NCBI RefSeq assembly: GCF_017916365.1
Contig: NZ_JAFMSU010000001.1
Coordinates: forward strand, 1,178,001 to 1,242,000
Direction: 5' to 3'
Source of the DNA: Rufibacter roseolus
GTDB taxonomy: Bacteria > Bacteroidota > Bacteroidia > Cytophagales > Hymenobacteraceae
Length of the DNA: 64,000 bases
Below are positions 1 through 7,800 of the stretch, one piece after another. Made by a program: the position numbers and the translations under genes. The notes below the pieces were generated by a model that saw only the letters and a list, made by a program, of their open reading frames with translations, did no database searches and had not been told where the DNA came from. Position 1 is the first letter of the stretch. Every line of letters begins with the position of its first letter.

Positions 1-1
1 T

Positions 2-70
2 AAAGGATTGTACTACGTAAAACTGGAGGCTCCTGCCTACAGCGAGGTAAGGAAGGTAATTTTGAAGTAA
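2..70 (+). CDS. C-terminal end of a T9SS cargo protein (partial)
   Basis: Only the last 22 codons are inside the window, ending in TAA at 68-70. The readable tail (KGLYYVKLEAP...RKVILK) has the form of the final beta-strands of a type A T9SS sorting domain: a G-x-Y-hydrophobic-V/L-x-L strand, then a basic strand ending in K-hydrophobic-hydrophobic-K. Such domains send secreted proteins through the type IX secretion pore to the cell surface. The body of the gene lies upstream, so its function cannot be read. A strong terminator follows 20 bases later. The sorting-domain call rests on few residues. Confidence 0.6.
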   Translation, partial: KGLYYVKLEAPAYSEVRKVILK

Positions 71-90
71 CATTCAGCCCCAATAAGTGA

Positions 91-120
91 AAGGCAAAAC
101 CAATGGTTTTGCCTTTTTTA
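91..120 (+). terminator. Rho-independent terminator of the upstream T9SS gene
   Basis: A perfect 11-bp stem (91-101 pairs with 105-115) closes a 3-base loop and is followed by a T run. Confidence 0.8.
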
Positions 121-712
121 TTTGCCATTAACCCACTGAGACGCAAAGGAAAACAATAATTTGCCTTTTGCTTTATGCAGGCAGAAAATGGCCATCCCTT
201 ACCGCATACCCAGGCAGAATCAGTTCTTGGTTCAAATGCTCATTGAGGTTAATTCTTTTTGGCTGGTGTAAGGCTAATTTGCTTGTAATAAAGGGAATGA
301 CAAAGATTCAGGAATTATACGGAATTGTAAGTGGGAATTACCCGTAAGCACGGTTTGGCCATTTGTACCTTAAACCAAGCCTTTTATTCTTTGTTCTATT
401 TGCCAAAAGATGCACCAGTTTTGTCACAGCCGTAGAAAAGAAGCGGATTTATTTTTTTGATACTTCTAAAAAGAACCTGATTAAGTAGTGGATTCTAGGT
501 GACAGGTAGGTGAAGATGTGCTTTGATCATTCATTAACTCTTGCAAACAGATAATCTCTTATTTGTGGTGCAATTGAATTAGCCTGAAAAGAATTATTGG
601 AATAAATAAAGCAAGGCGTCAAAAATCCAAATAAGACGCTGCAAGTAAACAGGATTCTCAGGATAGGAATGTGACCACGCCATAGGCCGGGTGGGAAGAA
701 AGAAAAGGAGAG
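121..712. other. Intergenic stretch without a recognised gene
   Basis: About 590 A/T-rich bases between the terminator at 91-120 and the tRNA gene. I saw no convincing open frame, no tRNA, and no member of the repeat families found elsewhere in the window. A promoter for the minus-strand tRNA should lie to its right, not here. Confidence 0.5.
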
Positions 713-784
713 TGGCCTCGCCGGGAATCGAACCCAGATCTAAAGTTTAGGAAACTTCTATTCTATCCGTTGAACTACGGGGCC
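713..784 (-). tRNA. tRNA-Arg (anticodon CCU)
   Basis: The minus strand folds into a 72-nt cloverleaf: acceptor GGCCCCG/CGAGGCC, D stem GTTC/GAAT, anticodon stem GAAGT/ACTTT with loop TTCCTAA (anticodon CCT), and T arm CTGGG-TTCGATT-CCCGG. The discriminator base is A and CCA is not encoded, so it must be added enzymatically. The fifth acceptor pair is a C-A mismatch instead of C-G. The tRNA reads AGG codons. It stands alone, with no neighbouring tRNA genes. Confidence 0.93.
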
Positions 785-1104
785 ATCTAATGCAGTGCTG
801 CATTGGTCTATTTGCAAAAGTAAAGCAAAATTAATATCAAGAAAATTTTAAAGCCACTAAATCTAACGCACCAACCATTTTTGTTTTCTCTTTTCCTGCC
901 TTAATGAAACAAGTGCCAGGGCTTGTACCAGTAGATCTGGTCTGTGGAACAAGTTTAATTAATGTTTGAAAAGAAAATATTCAGAATAAAGGCAATAATT
1001 ACCAGAGTAATTCATTTAATAAGAAACAAATTGCGTAGAGGAATTCGTAGTGTAATTTAGTGGGAACAATTGGCAGCTTTTCGCTGAAGAATCAACGTTA
1101 TTTA
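785..1104. other. A/T-rich intergenic stretch before the small basic protein
   Basis: About 320 bases between the tRNA 5' end and the -7 box at 1105. No open frame or repeat was recognised. It should hold the tRNA promoter, on the minus strand near 790-830, but no clear -7/-33 pair was found. Confidence 0.4.
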
Positions 1105-1112
1105 TATATTTG
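1105..1112 (+). promoter_or_regulatory. Bacteroidota-type -7 box (TATATTTG)
   Basis: An exact match to TAnnTTTG lies 33 bases before the ATG at 1145. No TTG was found at the usual 19-21 base spacing, so only the -7 element is supported. Confidence 0.5.
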
Positions 1113-1144
1113 CATAGATTTCAATCTATAACAACCTAATTACT

Positions 1145-1345
1145 ATGAGAGATCAACTTAAAAGCAAGCTTGACAAGATGCAAATGGAGGTAATCCGCGA
1201 TTGCCAAAATGTTGAAGATGTTCAATTGATGCTAGGTATTTTCAGCCAAATGAATGAGGCTTTGAATCAAATTCCAGATTCTTTGAACAAGCCTAAAGGC
1301 GCAAAAAGAGGCCGTAAGCCAAAAAGCGCAGACGCTAATTCCTAA
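1145..1345 (+). CDS. Small basic protein with an AT-hook-like tail
   Basis: A 66-residue protein of unknown family. Residues 1-48 look helical and mostly charged (a K/D/Q/E-rich stretch followed by a hydrophobic LMLGIFSQM patch). The C-terminus carries AKRGRKPKS, which matches the R-G-R-K/P core of AT-hooks that bind the minor groove of A/T-rich DNA. Expression support is good: a -7 box lies 33 bases upstream and a hairpin terminator 23 bases downstream, so the gene forms its own transcription unit. A role as a small nucleoid-associated or DNA-binding protein is inference from the tail alone. A ribosome-associated or RNA-binding role would fit equally well. Confidence 0.8.
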   Translation: MRDQLKSKLDKMQMEVIRDCQNVEDVQLMLGIFSQMNEALNQIPDSLNKPKGAKRGRKPKSADANS

Positions 1346-1367
1346 TAAGGATCTAGGGTTTATTTAG

Positions 1368-1410
1368 AGGAGTGAGGGAGACCATAGACATGGCCCGTCA
1401 CTCCTTTTTT
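1368..1410 (+). terminator. Terminator of the small basic protein gene
   Basis: AGGAGTGA at 1368-1375 pairs with TCACTCCT at 1398-1405, followed by a T run to 1410. The 22-base loop is long, but the position 23 bases after the stop codon fits. Confidence 0.65.
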
Positions 1411-1446
1411 GTTTTTGGTTGGTTTTTATTTAAACAGGGCAAAAAG

Positions 1447-1488
1447 CGCCGGTGGGTTAATTTGATCCATGCGAATTAAAAACCGGCG
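1447..1488. repeat. Imperfect inverted repeat in the 1411-1782 spacer
   Basis: CGCCGGT (1447-1453) and TTAATT (1457-1462) pair with AATTAA (1474-1479) and ACCGGCG (1482-1488), giving two stacked stems with a small asymmetric bulge. Only one copy was noticed. The rest of 1411-1782 shows no convincing gene. The hairpin could be a second terminator, a small-RNA fold or a protein-binding site. Confidence 0.35.
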
Positions 1489-1782
1489 GCCTGAGTATTC
1501 TGTGCTGGTTGGGCAAGAAATAACTGTATTTGTTTACGGAATGCATCAGCGCGGGAGACTCTGCAAAAAGGGGCATTAGGCCTCTCCTGGCCACAGTCTG
1601 GACTGTAAGCTGCCGGTATTGGAAAAGGCTGGGGAAAGAAGTTGAGGAAAATTTTCAACAACTGCGCCGGAAAGGCAAATGAAGAGGCCATATTCACGTA
1701 TATGTGGCGTTGGAAGGTAACCCAACAAGCAGATGAACTGGTTGAGATTTCAACTGAACGGCTTCTGACTTAGAATTTATCC

Positions 1783-2925
1783 ATGGAGTCAACAGTAACC
1801 AATATTTCATTAGCGCCCCATGAAGCGGATGACACGCAGCCGGCACTGCTGTTCATCCCTGATATAAGCGGCTTCACCCGGTTCATGCATGAAAACGGGG
1901 TGCAGTACAGCCGTAACCTTATCGCTGATTTGCTGGAGATCATCATTGAGGCCAACATCCTCAACATGGAAGTCTGCGAGATCCAAGGAGATGCCATCCT
2001 GTTCTATAAAATTGGCGAGGCCCCGGCCATTGACCAGATCGTGAGCCAGTGCAAGCAGATTTTCCTGGATTTCCAGAACTACCTGCGCATCATGGAGCGC
2101 AATGACATCCTGTCCAGCCCCAAACTCTCTGAGAACAAACTTACCCTGAAGGTAGTGGTGCATTACGGGCGCATCAGTGTGACCCAGATAAGGGACCATA
2201 TCAAACTCATGGGCACTGATGTGATCCTGGCTCACCGCCTGCTCAAAAACAGCATAGAGGGCTCAGAATACGTGCTCCTGACCGAGGGTTACCTCAACAC
2301 CCAGGACCCCGAGGCGGTGGCGCACAATTTTGCCTGGTCCCAGCTAAAAGACGGCATGAACAGCTATGAGCATGTGGGGGAGATCCGCTACAAATACGCC
2401 TTTCTTACCCCGTTGCGCCTGCTGGTCACCGACCCTGAGGCCGAGCACACCGACAAGCAGTACCCCAACACCTTTTCCCTGCGGGACTATATCAAGGCTC
2501 CCGCCGAGCTGGTGCTGCGGGTGATCCAGAATTACCGGCTCAAACCCAAATGGATGCACCGGGTGAAAAGCGCGCGCTTTGACACCAAAAAAGTAAACCG
2601 CATTGGCACCAACTACTTCTGCGAGATGGAGAAGGGCGGTTCCATTGAGATGCAGACCCTGCAGAGCCGCGTCACACCCGAGAAAATAGAGGTCATTGAG
2701 AAAATGGCCAACTTCAAGATGTTTCCCAACTCCCTTATTTTTTACCACCTGTACCAGGAAGAGGGAAGAACCCTGCTCACCCTGGAATTCCACTACAGCC
2801 GGGTATCGGTGGGTGATTACTTCTATGACAACTTCGGGCGCAAGCAGATCAAGGGCTTCATGAAGGCTTCGCTGCTGCAGTTGAAGCACCTTTGTGAGCA
2901 GCTGCACCAAAATCGGCAGAAATAA
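1783..2925 (+). CDS. DUF2652 protein with a class III nucleotidyl cyclase-like domain
   Basis: A 380-residue protein. The N-terminal ~165 residues follow the class III adenylyl/guanylyl cyclase pattern: PDISGFT with metal-ligand-like D27, EIQGDAILF with D70 as the second metal-ligand-like Asp, and later VVHYG...MGTDVILAHRL, matching the strand-helix that normally carries the transition-state Asn and Arg. Arg152 is kept, but the Asn position is Ile148. Residues ~215-375 resemble an SRPBCC/START-like ligand-binding fold, with no signal peptide or membrane segment. The family annotation is DUF2652; nucleotide cyclase activity is inference. It converges on an HD-PycTM gene across one shared terminator. 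PycTM domains are receptors for cyclic nucleotides in Pycsar defence, which makes the pairing suggestive. A scaffold role without catalysis is the main alternative. Confidence 0.85.
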   Translation: MESTVTNISLAPHEADDTQPALLFIPDISGFTRFMHENGVQYSRNLIADLLEIIIEANILNMEVCEIQGDAILFYKIGEAPAIDQIVSQCKQIFLDFQNYLRIMERNDILSSPKLSENKLTLKVVVHYGRISVTQIRDHIKLMGTDVILAHRLLKNSIEGSEYVLLTEGYLNTQDPEAVAHNFAWSQLKDGMNSYEHVGEIRYKYAFLTPLRLLVTDPEAEHTDKQYPNTFSLRDYIKAPAELVLRVIQNYRLKPKWMHRVKSARFDTKKVNRIGTNYFCEMEKGGSIEMQTLQSRVTPEKIEVIEKMANFKMFPNSLIFYHLYQEEGRTLLTLEFHYSRVSVGDYFYDNFGRKQIKGFMKASLLQLKHLCEQLHQNRQK

Positions 2926-2943
2926 AGGAGAAGATAAGCCTGT

Positions 2944-2990
2944 AAAGCAGAAGGGGCTGCCGTTTCTACAACGGCAGCCCCTTCTGCTTT
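2944..2990. terminator. Bidirectional terminator between the convergent DUF2652 and HD-PycTM genes
   Basis: A perfect 20-bp stem (2944-2963 with 2971-2990) closes a 7-base loop. It begins AAA and ends TTT, so it can act in both directions. It lies 18 bases after the DUF2652 stop and 17 bases before the stop of the minus-strand gene. Confidence 0.85.
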
Positions 2991-3007
2991 GTGTCTTTCT
3001 GGATATC

Positions 3008-4195
3008 CTATCTGGAGATGGCGATCACAAAAGACAGCACCGTTAAGATAATGCCTATCATGAAAATGGTGTAGGAGATACGCAGCAGGCGGTACTTGTT
3101 CTTGAGCACGTCTCCCAGGTAGTAGATATCGGTGATCATGTTGTTGTAGAGCGCGTTTTTGTCACGCATGATGTCATGCATGCCGTTCTGGAAATCTTCC
3201 AGCGGGATTTTGGTGAAGTTCCCGAAAAACAGCAGGTTAATGCGACGGCTGGTGAGTTTATCGGGCCGCAGGCGGAAACTGGTTACCTCGGGCTGCGCCG
3301 AGATGATAGCCGAGATCACCGATGCCAGAGTAGTAGCCAACAGAATGCCCACCGGAATCATAAGGATAGGGTTACGCGTGAACTCAGCGCCAATGATGGA
3401 GGACTTGGTGCCCAGGTACGTGATAATGATGGACATGATAATGGCGTTGAGGCTGATCATCATGTTGGCCTTGTTATCTGCGATCGCACTCAGGCTGATG
3501 TGGTTGTCATAGGTGCTCTTGAACATGGTCTCAATACCCCGTTTGGGCTGGGCCAGGTCTTCGCGGTTCTTCTTCTCCTTTTTCTTTTTCTTTTTAGCCA
3601 GTTCTTTCTGGTGGTTGCGCTGCTCCTGTATATTCTTGCTGAGCTGTTTGGAGAACTTGGCCTGCGCCGGCTGGGTCCGGAAAGAGACGGAAAGCAGGAA
3701 GTCCAGCTGGAACTGCGCCCACTCTAGGTCAGAGAAAGTGCGGTCCTGGAAAATCTCCCACTCCACACGCAGGAGCTCGGCGGTGGCAAAGAAAGTTTCC
3801 TTCCCAATATTGGCGATGTCAGCGTCCACCAGGAGGTCTTCCAGCAGGTGGTGCGTCGTCTGGCCCTGTTTGGTGGCCATAATGCAGGTGTTCACCTGCG
3901 CGATTTTTTCAGGGGGGTATTTCTCTCCTTGAAGAAAGGCGGTGGCAATCTCTACGCTTTCCTCTTCATGATTCTCATAGGTGCTGATATAACCCGTGTC
4001 ATGGAACCAGGCGGCCAGCATAAGAATCTCCATTTCCTCTGGGTGCAAGTTGCACCCCTGGGCCAGCTCCCTGGCCTCTTTTACCACCTCAAACGTGTGT
4101 TTGTAGTTGTGGTAAACCAATTTCTTAGATAGTTTCTCTTTGAAAAGCGTGAACACGTAGTTGCCAGCTTTCCGGATGAGATCTTCGTTTTCCAT
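3008..4195 (-). CDS. HD-domain phosphohydrolase fused to a Pycsar-type transmembrane (PycTM) domain
   Basis: 395 residues from the preferred ATG at 4195; a longer frame would need a GTG at 4228. Residues ~5-175 form an HD domain with H33, H65-D66 (WFHDTG) and D124/D126 (VDADI) as the metal-binding set. A lysine-rich linker (~200-212) leads to the PycTM domain: HISLSAIADNKANMM at ~232-246, membrane helices at ~247-261, ~276-299 and ~374-394, and the conserved SRRINLLFFGNF segment at ~316-327. In Pycsar defence, PycTM proteins sense cCMP or cUMP and damage the membrane. This HD-fused form occurs in many Bacteroidota and has no assigned role that I know of. The HD part could hydrolyse a cyclic or alarmone-type nucleotide and so set the signal level. 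The convergent neighbour is cyclase-like. Confidence 0.9.
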   Translation of the reverse strand: MENEDLIRKAGNYVFTLFKEKLSKKLVYHNYKHTFEVVKEARELAQGCNLHPEEMEILMLAAWFHDTGYISTYENHEEESVEIATAFLQGEKYPPEKIAQVNTCIMATKQGQTTHHLLEDLLVDADIANIGKETFFATAELLRVEWEIFQDRTFSDLEWAQFQLDFLLSVSFRTQPAQAKFSKQLSKNIQEQRNHQKELAKKKKKKEKKNREDLAQPKRGIETMFKSTYDNHISLSAIADNKANMMISLNAIIMSIIITYLGTKSSIIGAEFTRNPILMIPVGILLATTLASVISAIISAQPEVTSFRLRPDKLTSRRINLLFFGNFTKIPLEDFQNGMHDIMRDKNALYNNMITDIYYLGDVLKNKYRLLRISYTIFMIGIILTVLSFVIAISR

Positions 4196-4826
4196 AAAGA
4201 TAGGTGAGAGCGATATTGCCCGTAGCACTTGTCTAAAGCAGCAAAAGGGCTGCTTTCAATAGAGTTGAATCCAAAGGTCTACAACGCGAAATAGGGCTTC
4301 AAGGTTGACCGTATTCCTTTCCGGGCGCCAGAAGAGACATTGCCCCAGCCTACGGAGATACTGTTTCAAGGCCGTTTTCCCAAGAATGGGCCCTAAACAA
4401 AAACGGTCTTCCTGTGTACTGGGACTCCGCCGCGTATCCTGCCCCGCCAATGGGTATTCCTGTAAGTGGCTCTTCAATAGAATGCTAGCATACTTAAGTT
4501 TCGCCTGGCTCTGACCAGTCCTAATTCCTGCGCCAGGGTTTAGGGGCTGTTTTTCTAAAACTTGTGCCCAAAAGGCTAGGCATGGGATGAATTCTTTATG
4601 AGGCTAGAAGAATTAGAAGAATTTGCTCCGGCAAAATTTCTTCTAACCCTAGCCCCTTTGCGTACGTCATACAGGCAAATATTCTGCGGAAGCTATTCTA
4701 GAAGGGCTGGTATAATCTCTGAGGGCCGCTCTCCGTATAAAGACCAAATTTACCGCCTTTTAAATACTTCCCGGCTCGCCGGTTACCGCTTGGGCCCGCA
4801 GATTGAAGCTTTGGCATCTATCGTTC
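4196..4826. other. 630-base divergent spacer
   Basis: It separates the HD-PycTM gene (minus) from the phosphoesterase-barrel gene (plus) and must hold both promoters, but no clean TAnnTTTG box was found. It contains a short hairpin (AAAGCAGC 4235-4242 with GCTGCTTT 4249-4256) in the possible leader of the HD-PycTM gene, and one degenerate copy of the dispersed GTTTAGGGG palindrome at 4538-4573. A 100-codon frame at 4598-4900 runs into the start of the next gene and has no recognisable protein features. Confidence 0.5.
4538..4573. repeat. Dispersed GTTTAGGGGCTG-type palindrome, degenerate copy
   Basis: The left arm GTTTAGGGGCTG is intact and the centre TTTTCTAAAA matches the family. The right arm (GTGCCCAAAA) is degenerate. 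Better copies lie at 9671-9706, 43354-43393 and 49874-49920. Confidence 0.5.
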
Positions 4827-7800
4827 ATGAAAAAAAAATACAGTCTCCTCTTTTTACCCTTTGCCATTTTCTGGTTCGTGCAGGCATGTACCACGGCTAA
4901 ACCTTACTATGCCCGCAATGTGGTGGATTGGCAGTCACAGACGCCCAAAGACACCTCCGAGATTGTCTACAGCGTGTTCCTGATTGGTGACGCCGGCGCC
5001 CCGCTCACCGATAAACCAGACCCCACCCTCATGCACCTTAAGTCGCAGATTGACCGGGCCGGGGAAAGAAGTGCCGTGGTGTACCTGGGCGACAACATCT
5101 ACCACAACGGCCTGCCCAAACCAGATGCCTATGACCGGAAAACCGCCGAGGCCCGCATGAAGGCCCAGTTGGATATCCTCAAAGGCTACAAAGGCGAGAA
5201 GTACATGATCCCCGGAAACCATGACTGGGGCGGCGGCAGCGGAACCCCGGACGGTTGGGAGGCCGTGGTGCGGGAAGAGCGTTTCGTGGAAGAATACCTG
5301 GCAGACAGTAACATTGTGGTAGGCACCGATTTCTTTGTGCCCGGCAACGGCTGCCCCGGCCCGTTTGAAGTGCTCATTGAGGAAGAGATCGTGCTCATCG
5401 CGCTGGACTCCCACTGGTGGCTGCACCCCTATGACAAACCCTACGGCGACGATAACCCCTGCGGCGTCACCAGCGAGGTAGACGTGCTGGTGCAACTGGA
5501 AGACATCATCCAGAAGAACAAAGACAAGAACATAGTGGTGGTGGGGCACCACCCGCTGTTCAGCAACGGTATCCACGGGGGATACTTCACGCTTACAGAC
5601 CACCTGTTCCCGCTCACCATCCTGCGCAAAGGCTGGGTATTGCCGCTGCCCATCATCGGGTCCATCTATCCGTTGGCGCGCAAGTACGGCGGTATTGCCC
5701 AGGACATTCCGCACCCCAGCTACCAGGCCTATATCAACGGCCTTATGACCGTGTTCTCTAAGTATGACAACATTGTATATGCGGCGGGGCATGAGCACAA
5801 CCTGCAGTATTTCAAGGCCGGTAAACTGCCGCACATTGTCAGTGGGGCCGGTTGCAAAACCCAGCACGTGAAAAACGGCGGCGACGCGCTCTACGCCGAG
5901 AAGTCGCAGGGGTATGCCCGCATCAACTACTACCGCAACGGCGAGGCCTGGGTAGAGTTCTACGCCAAGAACGATGATGATGAGCCCGCCAGGCTGTCCT
6001 TCCGGATGCCCATGTACGCCAAGGCCAAACCAGAGACCGAGCAGATCGCCATTTCCAAAGAAGACTATAAAGACAGCACCATCACCACGCCGGCCAACAA
6101 GGCCTACGGGGTGGGTGCGTTCAAGAAAGGCTTGCTGGGAAACCACTACCGTAGAGAATGGCAGACACCCGTGACCATTCCCCTGCTGGATTTGCAGCGC
6201 GAGAAAGGCGGGCTGGTGCCTTACCAGAAGGGCGGGGGCAAGCAGACCTCTTCCCTTAAGCTTCGCAATGAGGAAGGCCGGGAGTACACCCTGCGCTCCG
6301 TGAACAAAGACCCCAGCGCCATGCTGCCAGAGGCGCTGCAGCGCACCGTGGCCCGCGACATTCTGCAGGACCAGATCTCGGCGCAGCACCCTTACGGCGC
6401 CTTGGTGGCCGCCAAGCTCGCCGATGCCGCCGGAGTGTACCATACCAACCCCAAACTGGTGTACATCCCCAATGATCCGCGCCTGCGCCAGTACTTGGAT
6501 GAGTTCAACAACACCGTGGCTTTCCTGGAGGAAGACGCAGACGAAGACCACTCAGACGTAGCCAGTCTGGGCAACGCCACCAACATTATAGGTACCGAGA
6601 GACTGCTGGAGCGCAAGCGCAATGACCATGACAACCAGGTAAATGAGCAGGAGTTTGCCCGCGCCCGCCTGCTGGACATGCTCATTGGCGACTGGGACCG
6701 GCACGAAGGGCAGTGGCGCTGGGTGGAAACCAGATCCGGCGAAGACAATCGCACTTACCGGCCCGTGCCCGAAGACCGTGACATCGCGTTCTTCAAAGCC
6801 GACGGATTTATTCCCTGGCTTGTGAGCCGGCGGTGGGCGGTGCGTAATTTCCAGCACTTCGGGAAAGACTTCGGAGACTATAAAGGCCTCAACCTTTCGG
6901 CTCTTTCCGCAGACCGTACCTTCCTGTCCAGCGTTACGCGCGAGCAGTGGATCAAACTGGCCAATGAGCTGAAAGCCTCCATGACCGATCAGGCCATTGA
7001 GGAAGCCGTGCGCCAAATGCCGCCAGAGGTGTTTCCGCTCTCCGGGCCCGAGGTGATCGCCAACCTCAAATCAAGACGTGACCTGCTGCCGCAGGTAGCC
7101 GAGAAATACTACCTGCACCTGGCCGAGGACGTGGACATTTCCGGCTCTGACAAGCGTGAGAAATTTGAAGTGCGCCGCATTTCAGATGACGAGACCGAGG
7201 TGACCATGCGCAAGATCAACAAGGAGGGCGAGGTCTCCAAGGTGCTTTATCGCCGTCTGTTCAAAAACAAGGAAACCGAAGAGATCAGGTTGTACGGCCT
7301 GGGCGGCGATGACGTGTTTGAGGTAACCGGCAACACCAAAACCGGCCCTATGGTGCGCATCATTGGGGGCGAAGGCAATGACTCCATCTCAGACAATTCA
7401 AGCGTGAAGGGTCCGGTGCGCAAAACCAAGATCTACGATTTCACCGGCGAGAAAAACCAGATCGCCTTTGGCACTGAGGCCGAGGACAAAACCGAGGCCT
7501 TTGAGGACGTGAACCTCTATGACCGCGACAACTACAAGATCCCTTACTTCGGGCCGCGGCTGTCTATAGAGTACAACGTGGACGATGGTTTGTTCCTGGG
7601 CGGCGGGGTGCTGTACCGCAACCACAAGTTCAGGAAACAGCCGTACGCCTCTGAGCATTACCTGCGGGCCAACTACGCTTTCGCTACCCGCGCCTACAAC
7701 ATCAGGTATGATTCTGAGTTCAAGCAGATCTTCAATGACAAACTGGACCTGGGGGTGAAAGCCGCCATTTTCGGACCGCAGTACCAGATCAACTTCTTCG

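Noticed and set aside
1476-1697. 73-codon minus-strand frame
   Set aside because: No promoter, no family, and composition unlike a protein of this genome.
4598-4900. 100-codon plus-strand frame before the lipoprotein gene
   Set aside because: It overlaps the signal peptide region in another frame, has no recognisable features, and sits where the promoter should be.
4935-6551. 538-codon minus-strand frame opposite the phosphoesterase-barrel gene
   Set aside because: The plus frame has complete enzyme motifs. The antisense protein is low in recognisable structure, and long antisense frames are expected opposite codon-biased genes.
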